A stretch of DNA of 64,000 bases from Lepidostoma basale (GCA_022606425.2 JAHDVF020000903.1:1116001-1180000), one strand, 5' to 3'. Positions 32,545 to 44,350 are shown, counted from the stretch's first letter. Made by a program: numbers and translations. The notes: generated by a model from the letters alone, not told the origin.

Positions 32545-32985
32545 ACTAACAACCTAACCTTCACGCCGTCCCCCCGAAGGGGTCGGCAGAAAGAATGGAC
32601 TGCCACACTTTTCTTTCGTAACATATTTCTCTCGCTATCGTGTCATGCACGCGCGTTGATTTCTCTGACTCCTCACGTGGCCGACATTCAATATTTGATT
32701 TATCTGATCGGTCTTCCTTTATTTCTAGTTCCATTTACATTGTTAACATACGCTTTTTTATCATTCTTTCTTCATTCACTTTTTCAATGTGTCCAAACCA
32801 TCTTAATGATCCTTTCATTATTTTGTTCATAACACCATCATTCGCATCGCATTCACTTGTTGTATTTTCATTCGACACTCTATCATACACAGAGTATCTA
32901 CACATTCGTCAAAGTGTCTAAGAGATCTCATTTCTACTGCATTAATTCTACTTTCATCCTTCTTTAGCCAGTACATAAGAAAAAT
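32545..32985 (-). mobile_element. LINE family T, 3' end copy
   Basis: Minus-strand pieces correspond to EMRSLR, RWFGHIEKVNEERMIKKRML and the shared 3' end (plus-strand CACGCCGTCCCCCCGAAGGG). The tail is GTTAGTTAGC. Numerous stops; 5'-truncated. Confidence 0.8.
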
Positions 32986-33079
32986 ATTGTATTATGAAAA
33001 TCTGAATTTAGAATAAAATCTGACCTATCTAAAAACCTATTTCATAAAAACAAGCAATCTAGAAGTAAAAAGTCTCTTT

Positions 33080-33250
33080 CAGATTGCTGACGGCGCCGGC
33101 GTCGAGGTGATCAGCGAGCGGCGGCGACGGCGGCGGACAGCTGGGAGCGGAACGGCAGATGGCAGATGGCAGCCCGCCGGCCTCACTCCCGCACTGCTTG
33201 CAGTCGCCCATAACACACTGCAATGCACTACGGAATTGAAGACGACTGAC
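33080..33250 (+). other. GC-rich island, possible exon or regulatory element
   Basis: Strongly GC-rich (GACGGCGCCGGCGTCGAGGT, GCGGCGGCGACGGCGGCGGA) and preceded by a plausible splice acceptor (TCTCTTTCAG, ending 33083). An open frame from ATTGCTGAC runs about 56 codons to a TGA near 33250. No protein family recognised. It could equally be a promoter or 5' UTR island on either strand. Confidence 0.25.
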
Positions 33251-34246
33251 TGAGTGATAGCGGTTCTTGGGATTTATCTACACCGCTTTTTTGAAGAAGT
33301 ATCACCCCACAAGACGCGATGCTCCTGCTTACAAAAATCTCAATTGCTTACGAGTATATCTCTGTTTCTACAGATCTCTTCTCTTGTGTAGCGTAGAATT
33401 TGTCTTTGTTCTGTCTTCCAACAATATCTCGCTCTGTTTTTTTTCTTGGTTGTTGATCTCTCTTCTCCGAAGTACAAAGCTTGTTTGAATTATGTACCCT
33501 ATATTAACAAACCTACTTGTACATGCAAATTTTGAATAGGATCAAAGATAATATTAAATCTGTATATTTTTTTATTCAAAGAAAAGACCATATTATTTTT
33601 CGTAAATACAGATGTGGACAACAAACATTAATTCTATTATTCTGACATTGACGTCAGCGATATTCCGTAGATTATTTTGATATATAAAACATTTTTACGA
33701 ATACAATTCATAAAAACCTAATTTTGATTATATTTTCGAAAAATTGTAATAAATATAAAATCAAATGCCTTTATTAAAATTTAGTGAAGTTCCATTTTGA
33801 TTAATCAACATTAATAACTCTTTGCCTAAGATGGAAGCATGAAAACATTATAAGCATGGGTTTTAATGGAGAAACATTATATCACAAAATAGCAATTTGC
33901 CGTAATATATTATGAATGTTTACGAAACATGATAAATGTCAGACTAAAATCCATTAAGAAATTCCAAACATACGTCTGGGGTATACAATAGAGACGGGAA
34001 AAACAACATGAAAAACAAACAAACCTACTTTGTAAGTTTGATAATGTTTTGTTCATTGATGGTGAACTTGAAAACTTAAGAACACACATATATGTACTAT
34101 TACATTCAGTGTATCTTCTATGGAAGCAATTATAGAATAAAATATGCTCAATATTATTAAATAAAATATGCATATGCGCTATATTATATGATAAAGACTC
34201 AAAATTTTATATCTTATTAAAATGTCTGATTTGTAATTCCCGTTTT
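33251..34246. other. AT-rich stretch without recognised gene
   Basis: No recognised gene. The frames at 33267-33488 and 33910-34173 show only AT-driven composition. Confidence 0.45.
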
Positions 34247-34552
34247 TTTGGTGGTGATGGTTTGGACATATGGAACGAATGGATGAGAGAAGAATGGCTA
34301 AAAAGTTGTACACAAGCAGAGTGGGTGGAAAAAGAAGCCGAGGACGACCGAGGAAAACATGGCATGACCAAATTGATCAATTACTAAAAGGCGGCCACAT
34401 TCAAAGTCGGAATAATCGACGTGCGTGCATGGTACGATGTATGAATGTAGAGGAATCCCGAGAAGTATGCCAGGACAGAGCATTGTGGCGATCCATCCTC
34501 TCTTCCTACTCCTCCGGGGAAATGGCTTGATGGTTAGTTAGTTAGTTAGTTA
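34247..34552 (+). mobile_element. LINE family T, best-preserved 3' end
   Basis: An open 86-codon frame (34270-34530) reads MERMDERRMAKKLYTSRVGG, RSRGRPRKTWHDQIDQLL, NRRACMVRCMNVEESREVCQ and ALWRSILSSYSSGEMA, then TGA and a GTTAGTTAGTTAGTTAGTTA tail. The ATG is internal to the LINE frame (WFGHMERM precedes it), so this is a truncated element end, not a gene. Confidence 0.88.
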
Positions 34553-34862
34553 TGTTATTTTAGTTTGACCGGTATCGGCCGCTTTTTTTAATTCTTAAAG
34601 TAACGCAATTTGAATCATTCTTTCAATTGATTTTTCTATAAGCATTTATTATGAGATTTTTAATATCAACGTAAAGTTTTTAATATAACAAGTGACGACT
34701 ACCTGGTTCAAATACATTATTTTGTTAACAAGACTTAAAATGTATTTTCAAGGATATAATAAGGTATGTGTTAAAAGATAATTAAAAGGTTCTTTGAAGC
34801 AAGTACTTTCAATGCTTACTAAAAATATCTAAAACAAATTAAGTATTTAATTACAATAGCTC

Positions 34863-35016
34863 TTTCCGGCGGCCATGTTCGAAGTCGGAATAATCGACGT
34901 GCGTGCATGGTACGATGTATGAATATAGAGGAAGCGCGAGAGGTATGCCAGGACAGAACATATCCTCTCTGCCTACCCCTCCGGGGAAATGGCGTGATGA
35001 TTAGTTAGTTAGTATA
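34863..35016 (+). mobile_element. LINE family T, short 3' end
   Basis: Repeats the last about 150 bp of the preceding copy: GGCGGCCATGTTCGAAGTCG, ATAATCGACGTGCGTGCATG, then GGCGTGATGATTAGTTAGTT AG. Its likeness to the copy 350 bp upstream suggests two related insertions or a duplication. Confidence 0.82.
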
Positions 35017-35727
35017 TGTAAAGCTTTTTTCTATTTAACACAAAAAATATTTTATGAAATATTAAAAAAAAAAATTAAATTTAAAAAGTTTCTTTTGTAT
35101 GTTGTCTTAACTCAAGTATTTCATACATAGTATGTACGAGAGTACCTTATTTTTTCATGCGGACTTCCAATCTAAAGCACATAAAATGTTAAATCTAATG
35201 AAAACGATCGCAGGCGAATTAACCCATAACGGAACTTCAACATTAAGTCGTAAAAGTTGTTTTATTTCATTCCTTGAGGAAACACATAGCAACAATAAAA
35301 AACAAAACAACCCAGAACGCGGCTTAAGCGTTCACCTGGGATTCACACAATCGTAACAGTTAAAAATAAGATCACGAAGAGTACGTTATGGAGGTTGGAG
35401 CCAGGGGGCCAGCCTTTTGTTGCGCTCAAATATTATAATGCGGCTCTGTTTTGTATCACCATTAGTGGCTCGGGTTTACTTTCCGAGGCTAAACTTGCAT
35501 CGTGTCCTTACAGGGGCCAGTAGTTGAACACGATGTGATGTGATAACATAAAACAGAATGCGGCGGTTAATTCAGGTAGACTACTTACGAACCTTCTCTC
35601 CTTCCCCGACATATTTTATGAACTTCTTTGATGATACACTCACCTTTAACTCGCTGACTTTTTAAAGTGAGAATATGTTTGGAAAATAAAGCGCAAAAGC
35701 AAGATACCTAACAACAAAAATATAATC
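35017..35727. other. Unassigned stretch
   Basis: No recognised gene. About 35370-35600 is GC-richer (TGGAGCCAGGGGGCCAGCCT) and single-copy in this window. Confidence 0.35.
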
Positions 35728-36002
35728 TTAAAACTGTTAAATTATAATCACTTTGTTTTTATGTATCACAATTGTATTTTATTTTACGCGACAGCTGTTT
35801 CATCAACCTATGTTTCATCAACCTATGTTGACAAATACACAAATAAACAAATACAAATAAAGATTCGAAAATCACGAAAATTTGACATTTGATATATTAT
35901 TGTAACACCTAATGATGTCAACATAAGTTGATGAAGCAGATGTCACGTAAAATAAAATACATTTGTGATACAAAAAACAAAGTTTTAATTTAACAGTTTT
36001 AA
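35728..36002. mobile_element. Fold-back MITE with about 95-bp arms
   Basis: Left arm 35728-35833 and right arm 35915-36002 are imperfect reverse complements, including TTAAAACTGTTAAATT, TGTATTTTATTTTACG and TTCATCAACCTATGTTGACA-type blocks. The left arm carries a direct duplication of TTTCATCAACCTATG. No coding capacity; superfamily not assigned because I cannot fix a target duplication. Confidence 0.72.
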
Positions 36003-36019
36003 AATGTTAAGGTATCATT

Positions 36020-36112
36020 GTGTTTCGGCCAAAATAATGGACTTTTAAAAAATATAATCGACATGTTGTGTTCGAAACATGTCGATAAAAATAAACTTAA
36101 AAGTGGAATTTT
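36020..36112. repeat. Short palindromic element
   Basis: CGACATGTT-GTGTTCG-AAACATGTCG sits at the centre of a longer imperfect inverted repeat (ACTTTTAAAAAATATAA / AAACTTAAAAGT). GTGTTTCGG and AAACATGT also occur in the fold-back family at 52688-53186, so it may be a decayed relative. Confidence 0.45.
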
Positions 36113-37450
36113 TTTTTTAATTCATAAACAAACTTATATGTACAAGAAGACTGTTTTATATCGTTGTTTTTGTTTGTCAGAAATGCAACGAACTTTTGGT
36201 GATCATGAACAGAGACATCAGACAGTGGAGCTTTTCTGACTTCATATATATTAAGTTAGCAAACTCGCTTCAAATGGAGATTAACAGCTCAATGCAAGAG
36301 ATAAGTGGTGTCTACCTGAGCGGCCTGAGAGGACTAAGCACCCGCTCTGCGCGGTTCAGATATCACTAGTAAGTTCTGGGGATTGTCTCACTCGCTGCTA
36401 TATTATAACACGATTACCGTATATTATTTGTTTGCTAGGTAAATAAATTAACTTCATACTTAACACTAGCATATGTCAAATTAACTTGACGCGGTAATCT
36501 TGCGATTTTTGCGAACAATTACAATATATTATATTAACAGGTTGTAACACGTGGTGAAATTTTTTATGATGATGCAACAATACGCAATACTTCTACATTT
36601 CTTAATGAAAGATATCACCACCGATATTTGTTAGTAATATTTTTGAGATATTTACAGAGCGTACTCAAATATTGAAGTGTGTACAATACGAGAATGACAT
36701 TTTTGACTTTAATAACGATTTATCATAGTTTCACAACTTGAAGAAACCATTGACTATTTCCAATACAAAAGAGTGTGAGACAATACAATATCCCCAAAAT
36801 TATTCACTGCGAATATCGCAACAAATTCAATACAATTTTTAAATAGTGAATTTGAAAAAATGATTTTAAACTCAAGTTTCAATTGAAATATGCGAATAAA
36901 TTTTAATACAAATGTCTTCAAGAATAAATTATTTGATAATAACATATATTTTAAATAAAGTTAATGATTGGCCATTATATAAAATACACTAAATAGTCCG
37001 ATAATCAATACATAAAAAAATAATAAACGTATAAATGACTGTCATCTCTAGAAGCTAAGTATTTTCTAGTGGTCTCAGTTATACTCATATTACAGCATAC
37101 AATCAAATAATTTTGTCTGTGTTAAGTTTCTACATATCACGCAATAACAATTTAATGCATCATTTACATAATGAAATAGTCTCTCTCCTCCTATGAAACA
37201 CAAATAGAAAGGTACCGGTTTCATTACGGACCTCCAGTCGTCGTCAACGCCATCAACCACCTCAGTGTACTCATCAATGAATAGGATTTATTATGTTTAT
37301 ATAAGTTAAAATAGTTATTTTAACTTTACATGATCATTAACTTTTAAAAGCATTCATTGATACATGCATAAGATTTTCTATCAATGCTATATTGTAAACT
37401 GCTGTATATTGTTTCTGATTTTTTTCATAATTTTTTAAAACAAGTTTCAA
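36113..37450. other. AT-rich stretch without recognised gene
   Basis: No recognised gene. About 36270-36400 is slightly GC-richer, with no frame or motif I can name. Confidence 0.4.
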
Positions 37451-37453
37451 TAT

Positions 37454-37531
37454 TTCTTTTTTATATACTTAGTAGGTATTCAACACTCACAGAATGAGTG
37501 TTGTATACTAAGTATATAAAAAAGAAACATT
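37454..37531. repeat. Fold-back family F, collapsed TIR-TIR copy
   Basis: TTTCTTTTTTATATACTTAG ... TTCAACACTCA is followed, after CAGAA, by its near reverse complement TGAGTGTTGTATACTAAGTA TATAAAAAAGAAA. The same terminal sequence bounds the larger element at 52688-53186, so this looks like a copy that lost its interior. Its downstream flank AACATTAAACATCTACAACAC is shared with 45.9 and 53.2 kb and is itself split by a LINE. Confidence 0.75.
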
Positions 37532-37831
37532 AAACATCTACAAGAGCCAAGAGCCAAGAGAGAGCTGTTGTCGAATGTCAAAGTGAAAAAGGTCTCATAT
37601 TTGGGTCACGTGCTGCGTGGAGAAAAGACTTATATTGGAGGGCAAGATAGAGGGAAGACGGGGAGTTGGCAGAAAACAGATGTCCTGGCTGCGCAACATT
37701 AGAGAGTGGACCGGAATGAGGACGGTGGATGACCTGTTTCGGGCAGCGCAGGACAGGGAGGTTTTCGTCGGAGTGATCGCCAACGTCGGGGGGACCTGAC
37801 ACGGCACAGGAAGAAGAAGAAACATCTACAA
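37532..37831 (+). mobile_element. Truncated LINE inserted in fold-back flank, 12-bp TSD
   Basis: AAACATCTACAA occurs at 37532-37543 and 37820-37831; the 276-bp insert lies between. It reads VKVKKVSYLGHVLRGEK, then after a frame change LILEGKIEGRRGVGRKQMSW and LRNIREWTGMRTVDDLFRAA, the C-terminal tail of a non-LTR element, and ends AGGAAGAAGAAG. Uninterrupted versions of the target (ATTAAACATCTACAACACAA) exist at 53196 and, inverted, at about 45925. Confidence 0.92.
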
Positions 37832-40350
37832 CACAAAGTTATGGCGAATATAGAAAAGTTTCAATCTTCTTATTGAAGCACTGAATTTTGAAATATGGAA
37901 CACATTTATAAAGATTAACAAGATGTTGTAAATTGAGAAGAGCGTAAGTTTATATTACGAATATTATATTTCAAAGTTAAACTCTGTAGGAATATTCTGG
38001 CAAGTAATCGCTTATGATACAAACAAATATCAACGTTTTTTTCGTATAACATAAAATTTTGATTTGTTTAATACATAGATCGAGAACGGTTTAATAATGT
38101 TCCTGCATATTTGACACCGTTTCAAGAAGATTTTCTAGTCAAACGGCTATTCTGAGTTACGCGGTAAGTTTGCTGAAGTGGCCGACGTAATCTCTGAGCT
38201 CAGGTCCCCGGTGGGCCTTAATAAGGAACACTTTATTATCACTCAACCATTCAAAGTTTCATCATCCCCCTCTATCAAGTTACAGGGGCCATGTCCCACC
38301 AGGAACTGGTGCTCTCGCTTCAATACTGGGGCTATTAACTGGTGCATAGGTAACAAGGCTAGTCAACTTTTATATAATATAAAATTGAATTCAGTTTTAT
38401 TTTTAATTATTGTATACAGAATATACTTATTTGTTTTGAATATTCATACATATCGCACGCTTAATAGAACACTGGTTTAACTCAAAAAAGCAAGTTTTGC
38501 TCAATCTGACATGAGTCGGTGTTTTAACAAAAATAGTCGAAAAACACGTACGAATGAAAAAGACCGATATAGTGTAATGGAGGTCAATTGGCGGAATTTT
38601 GACTTAATTTTAACGCGAAACGATGGATAGCGTTAACACAAGCCTCTGTCTAATGTTAACTCAATTATGACCCAAACCATAATCGGTCAGTTTACTAATA
38701 AGCGTGCGATATATTATTCAATAATAATAATCCAAGTGGCAGTCTAGAGTGTAGAATGTTTGGCTCCTGATCTAAGGGTTAAATCTTGGACAACGCAGCG
38801 TGGTTGTTTCATAATATTGTTTTGCCTACAATGAGGATTGTAAACGTATTCTAATACAATGGATGTAAGTATTTGGTTTTAGTCATCATTCGTGTGAAAA
38901 ATATAGACTCTTGTATATAATATGCAGGTCAATAGAACATTATTTTATTAAAATTGATATCGGGCACAAAATAATAATGAATTCTAAATAATGAAATCTA
39001 GCTCTCCATCAGAAGAGTTCAGGGAGCTGCCGAAGCTAGAGTATAAATAAAGTATAAATGAAAAACGTAATGTAATATAGTTTGTATTATTTATTTTTTA
39101 TTTAAATTATTTACAGTAAACTTCTACCAAGAAATTTCCATTAACAACACTTGTAATATAATATATTATATTATGTTAATAAGCAAACTTTGTATACCTA
39201 TGAGCAAAAGGAGGTTTTCTTAAATGCTGCAATATTCTCATGTAATGTTACTGTGTCATAAATTAGATTTAATGTGTTAAAATTCATTAAATGTAATAGT
39301 GTTAAACCAAACTTAGTTCAGCGTTGAATTATGGTTAATTTACAACTTCATGGGGATTGTAATGTGTTTACGTACCATTATATCAAGTCGTGGAATTTTG
39401 AAGATCCGCGGCGTCTACACTCTGCATTATTTACACACAGCCCAGCCTACTTCCAAAGACAATTTTGGTTCCAAAAGTCTGCTCGTGAGTCGATTTGTTT
39501 GTAAGTCCAAATTAACTTTTACAACTCGCTAAAAACACACCCCCAACATACCCGGCCGGGAAATATACAGACAATGAACATTTATTTGTGTTTCTTACCT
39601 TGGAAGTAGTGCCGCTAAGTAAACTTGCGGAGTTAACTACAAATAGCACATGAACGGGACAAGTTATGTTATATATACTCGTATACGGGTATGAAAAAAC
39701 TCCTGTTGCTAAATATTGTTTTTTTTTTTATTATTAAAACTATTCTAAAATCATTTAGAATTATGGATTCACATTTGAATATTTTTTTAGGAAACATTGT
39801 ATTTTCACAATTTTTCACAAACGTGTTTCAGGTCAAATACGCCCTGCTTCAGTGTACATTTTTTATGTTATATATAACAATTTATTTTTTTTTTAACTTT
39901 TTTTTACGTGAATATACGATGTTAACAAAAAAAATATTTATTTTAAATAGGCAAATAAAAAATTACAATGAATACCTATAGTTCACAGTAAAAAATTTAA
40001 AGTTAGTCAACGACATGAGATTCGAAATGTCAAAAGAGACAAAAGCGCCCATGAGGTTAGTTGTTCGCGTTAACGGCGCTATACGAATTAGCCCAATTAT
40101 TATATTTATTGAAACATTTAATATTATTATTAAAACATGACGTACTAAACAAATGTTCGAAAATTAAAAAAATGCAATATTTAGATTATTAAAAAATACA
40201 TTTTTAATAATCTGAAAAAGCGTTTCTTAATGAACAAGGACACTGAATTATTTTTCGTGTGAGAATTGTATTAAAACAGTTCTTGTTAAATTTCCTTATG
40301 TGAATAAACGTTCTACGTATATTAAATTTTTGATAAAAGCTAAATAAATA
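37832..40350. other. Unassigned stretch
   Basis: No recognised gene. About 38155-38365 is GC-richer (GCTCAGGTCCCCGGTGGGCC and GCTCTCGCTTCAATACTGGG) and unlike the surrounding sequence; I cannot assign it. The 96-codon frame at 39691-39981 is a T-rich chance frame. Confidence 0.4.
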
Positions 40351-41655
40351 TGAAATTTGATAATAAAAAGGAAGGAAAGAAAACAACATTAAATAATTAG
40401 CAATACTGAAGACAATTTGAATCATTCATATACTCGTATGTTAGCTAAAATACATTTTTTTCAAATTTAAATACTCCAAATTTTTTGTAAATACAAAATG
40501 ACACCATTAAATTGTAATAAAGATTCCCTTCTTTATAACCATTTTCGGTGTTACTTTGTTTACTTGAAAAAATAAATGGGTAGATATTACCGATCCCCAA
40601 GTCCGCATAGTATTTGGAAACAAAATATTATTTTTATTGTGTTCTACTCCGGGAAGAATAATACGATTTTATTTATTCAATACGGCTTTTTCTTTTGTTC
40701 TTACTTTTGTTTACTTTCTGAGTCCAGGAGCTTGTCAGATGCAAACAAAGAGAACACCGCACTTGTAAAATATTAAGTACTTTTTTGAAATTTGATAATA
40801 AAAAGGAAGGAAAGAAAACAACATTAAATAATTAGCAATACTGAAGACAATTTGAACCATTCATATACTCGTATGTTAGCTAAAATACATTTTTTTCAAA
40901 TTTAAATACTCCAATTTTTTTGTAAATACAAAATGACACCATAAAATTGTAATAAAGATTCCCTTCTTTATAACCATTTTCGGTGTTACTTTGTTTACTT
41001 GAAAAAATAAATGGGTAGATATTACCGATCCCCAAGTCCGCATAGTATTTGGAAACAAAATATTATTTTTATTGTGTTCTACTCCGGGAAGAATAATACG
41101 ATTTTATTTATTCAATACGGCTTTTTCTTTTGTTCTTACTTTTGTTTACTTTCTGAGTCCAGGAGCTTGTCAGATGCAAACAAAGAGAACACCGCACTTG
41201 TAAAATATTAAGTACTTTTTTGAAATTTGATAATAAAAAGGAAGGAAAGAAAACAACATTAAATAATTAGCAATACTGAAGACAATTTGAATCATTCATA
41301 TACTCGTATGTTAGCTAAAATACATTTTTTTCAAATTTAAATACTCCAATTTTTTTGTAAATACAAAATGACACCATAAAATTGTAATAAAGATTCCCTT
41401 CTTTATAAGCATTTTCGGTGTTACTTTGTTTACTTGAAAAAATAAATGGGTAGATATTACCGATCCCCAAGTCCGCATAGTATTTGGAAACAAAATATTA
41501 TTTTTATTGTGTTCTACTCCGGGAAGAATAATACGATTTTATTTATTCAATACGGCTTTTTCTTTTGTTCTTACTTTTGTTTACTTTCTGAGTCCAGGAG
41601 CTTGCCAGATGCAAACAAAGAGAACACCGCACTTGTAAAATATTAAGTACTTTTT
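40351..41655. repeat. Tandem array: three 435-bp units
   Basis: Units at 40351-40785, 40786-41220 and 41221-41655, each starting TGAAATTTGATAATAAAAAG (41655 is the last base matching the unit end, TACTTTTT). They are nearly identical, differing at a handful of bases (for example GAATC/GAACC, ACCATTAA/ACCATAAA, CTTGTCAG/CTTGCCAG). Each contains the same 66-codon frame (40576, 41011, 41446) starting MGRYYRSPSPHS; its preservation is explained by recent duplication, not proof of coding. No known satellite recognised. Confidence 0.95.
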
Positions 41656-41843
41656 AATTTTAAAAAAATATATTAATACATGAATAAGCATGTAAACCTG
41701 AAATTAGAAAACAGGAATATAATATGTTTCTAAAGAGTATCAAGATAACAGAAACGTTAGGCTTTATCCTTATTATGTTATATTTATTTTCAACAAATAC
41801 ATTTTTGAAATTATTATAATTTCATTAATTTGCATATGAACGC
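41656..41843. other. AT-rich spacer
   Basis: Nothing recognised between the tandem array and the next palindromic repeat. Confidence 0.5.
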
Positions 41844-42105
41844 CTGTTTTCTAGAATTTATTTTGTAATTTATTAGAATAACTTGTTTTGTCTTTCTAGG
41901 GCATTATCAAATGCATTAAAAAATAAATTTGATAATGCCTTAAAGCGCCCATAAATTATAAAAAAAACGTCTATAAAACAGACGTTTTCATTCATATAAA
42001 TATTTAATGTGGAGCTTTACACTATTATTCAAGAAACAATAAATGTTAATATTATCGATAGTTTATTGAACAATGATATTAAATAATAAATACAAATAAA
42101 AACGC
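41844..42105. repeat. Palindromic repeat family, second full copy plus tail
   Basis: GCATTATCAAAT ... ATTTGATAATGC is the centre; arms extend to CGCCTGTTTTCTAGAA on the left and TATAAAACAGACG on the right (41844-41986), more diverged than at 13.3 kb. The downstream tail AATGTGGAGCTTTACACTAT continues to the LINE insertion at 42106. Confidence 0.75.
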
Positions 42106-42267
42106 GTGGACGTCCCCGTACCCGCTGGACCGACGATCTAAAGAGGATTTCTGGACATGGATGGATGGGAGCGGCAATGGATAGGGAGCGGTGGCGGGCT
42201 ATGGGAGAGGCCTACATTCAGCAGTGGATGACAAACAGCCGATGATGATGTTGATGAATAAAAACGC
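42095..42267 (+). mobile_element. Short LINE insertion with 11-bp target duplication
   Basis: AATAAAAACGC occurs at 42095-42105 and 42257-42267. The 151-bp insert translates as RGRPRTRWTDDLKRISGHGW then RERWRAMGEAYIQQWMTN and a stop, the terminal tail of RTE-type non-LTR elements, with a GATGATGATGTTGATG end. It interrupts a palindromic-family repeat. Confidence 0.9.
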
Positions 42268-42335
42268 ATTACCAATGCCTTAGCAAGGCGAAACATCTCA
42301 TTCCTATAAAATATAATAAAACATCAAAACATGTT
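42268..42335 (+). repeat. Palindromic repeat family, half copy
   Basis: CCAATGCCTTAGCAAGGCGA, AACATCTCATTCCTATAAAA and TATAATAAAACATC match the right arm of the palindrome family. This is the continuation of the repeat cut by the LINE at 42106-42256. Confidence 0.7.
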
Positions 42336-43009
42336 TGATATGAACGGATTGACCTTTTTTTAAACGAATTGATATTTTATCTCTTCGTCAAACAAGCAAT
42401 GATTGTGTAAAAAATATATAACCTTATTGAACGAAACTACTACATAGAAATATTTAAATAATTTTATAATGTAAATAAATGTATAAAAAAAACATATTAT
42501 ATATTTTTTTAAACTTCTCACTTTTAGTGGCGTTTATTATTTACGTAAAATGCTAAGCCCGTGATGTATTTATTATATTTTGGCTTAATGGGAATTGTAT
42601 GTTCGTCTTTAGAACTCAGACGATGCGTGGCGCCTGGGCCCGCCATGGGTGCCTACCTACCCACCTACCTAGCTAGCTACTTGTTAATCGGCATACACGT
42701 TAATTAAAACAATTTATCAGCTCACATTCCTTCTCCCACCGCGGGACGTACAGCCCTCGACACCCGGCCATGGGGAAACTTTGAGCAAGTATAGCTTACA
42801 TAATACATCTTACGCAGGTTGTAAATGTTTGAAGTAGTTTACCAACACATTTTTTTCCGCAAATATTTTATGTTAACATATTCTAAAATCGAGTTCACGA
42901 GCTTAGAAAATGAAAAATCAAATATTTTATGATTGAATATTTGGACAAGAATTAATAAAAAATAATAATCAAGATAATTTAAACAATAATTAATAAACCG
43001 ATCCAAAAT
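42336..43009. other. Unassigned stretch with CCTA microsatellite
   Basis: No gene recognised. A short CCTA-type microsatellite (GCCTACCTACCCACCTACCT) lies at about 42650-42680. Flanking sequence to 42780 is GC-richer (CTCCCACCGCGGGACGTACA). Confidence 0.45.
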
Positions 43010-43480
43010 CAAATCGAATTAAATCAGTTTATTTACTCAGAAGACATTACAAACAGCATAAATTTTTGAGGCTATTGAGTACAGGTAAAATATTATGCAC
43101 ATACAACATAATACCAGGGACGCATTTGAGATGGTTCGACATTAGGAAGACAAAATACTTTCTAAAGTCGAGAATATTTGTCCCCTGAACACACCTTCAC
43201 TTATATGAAAGACGTCAATCTCCGAGGAGACCGCGTTCAGCAGACTAATTGCTCTTCCCACCGGTGTGACCAGAGACAGATTGGTTCTGGCGGTCGGTAG
43301 GTAAAACAATCTATGCTGTCGCTGTCGAAAATATCTATCAGGGACAAAAAGACCAACACCCTCCAGCTGGGCCGAGTTCTCGTAATATCCCCTGATTAAT
43401 CTAAAGATGGATAATGAGATGCCCATCTCTTCGAAGCTGTAGAGAATTGGTTCCGAGCACTCCTAAAATAAATACCTTGG
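43010..43480 (-). mobile_element. LINE family P, 3' end copy 1
   Basis: A 94-codon minus-strand frame (43142-43426) contains SIFRLIRGYYENSAQLEGVG, RQRQHRLFYLPTARTNLSLV and TPVGRAISLLNAVSSEIDVF, resembling the C-terminal end of non-LTR ORF2 proteins ('FxxPxARTxxxxxSPxxRAL...N'). Two more copies in the same orientation lie at 47300 and 55319. The 3' end has AGTAAATAAACTGATTT. Clade not assigned. Confidence 0.6.
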
Positions 43481-43631
43481 GATAGAGCCATAGATTTCTA
43501 CCATACTCCTTCATGTAGAGATCTCAGATTTTTTTTCTGAAAAAATGAATCAATAGGGTAAACCAAAATTAATCAATTACTAACAGCAGCTATCTTCGTC
43601 AAAAAAACCTACGACGTACGTTTCTCTATAA

Positions 43632-43850
43632 AACACAAGCTGACTTACTAACTAAGTAACCATCACGCCGTTTCCTCGGAGGGTTAGGCAGAGAGAGTGA
43701 ACCACCACACTGCTCTGTTCTGACATACTCTCGAGCTTCCTATACATTCATACATCGTAATTTGCACGCTTATACATTTTTCGGGCTTAATGTCCGTCTT
43801 TTAATATTTGATTAATTTGGTCTTTCTATGCTTTCCTTAGTCTTGCAAGG
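43632..43850 (-). mobile_element. LINE family T, 3' end copy
   Basis: Plus-strand CTTACTAACTAAGTAACCAT CACGCC GTTTCC is the reversed family T tail and terminus; the inside matches the ACMTRCMNVEESR region and the HDQI segment with stops. 5'-truncated. Confidence 0.78.
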
Positions 43851-44350
43851 CTTCTATTACCATCCACACTGCTGGTATTTTTTTTAAATACAAACAAGAA
43901 GCTAAACATGCCATCTCAACTAATTCTGATTTCCACAGATGCATAAAAATATAGAGAACCCTCGAAAGATATGGCTGGGTAAATAGTGTATCGGTCCATC
44001 CTCTCAGGCTATCCTTTTTACGGGAACAATATATCAACGGATAAGCCAATTATAAGATTATACTTTTATATATTATATTAATTGCAATTAAATATCTATC
44101 TTTGACACACAACGGTAAAAATATATATAGATTTGCTATTTGTAGAAGATTATGAAACCCTTATTACTAATTGTCTTGAGAGTAACGTCGTGTGGATTAA
44201 TTTTTAAATTGTATTGAGCAACTCTGAAATCCTTACATGAGCGAGAACTGCTAAGGAATTACTTTTAAATATCATATAATAGTTCAAAGATAAAACTAAT
44301 ACTGTTTTTAATCTATTCATTGAATATATATCTAATGACGAATATCTTGG
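43851..44350. other. AT-rich stretch without recognised gene
   Basis: No recognised gene or repeat. Confidence 0.45.

Noticed and set aside
34528..34552. GTTAGTTAG array as interstitial telomere (TTAGG) repeat
   Set aside because: The unit is 4 bp, not 5, and it is always attached to the 3' end of LINE family T, so it is a retrotransposon tail.
40576..41646. Three repeated 66-codon frames as a small gene family
   Set aside because: Their sameness is explained by recent tandem duplication of the whole 435-bp unit; no start context, domain or codon-level signal supports coding.
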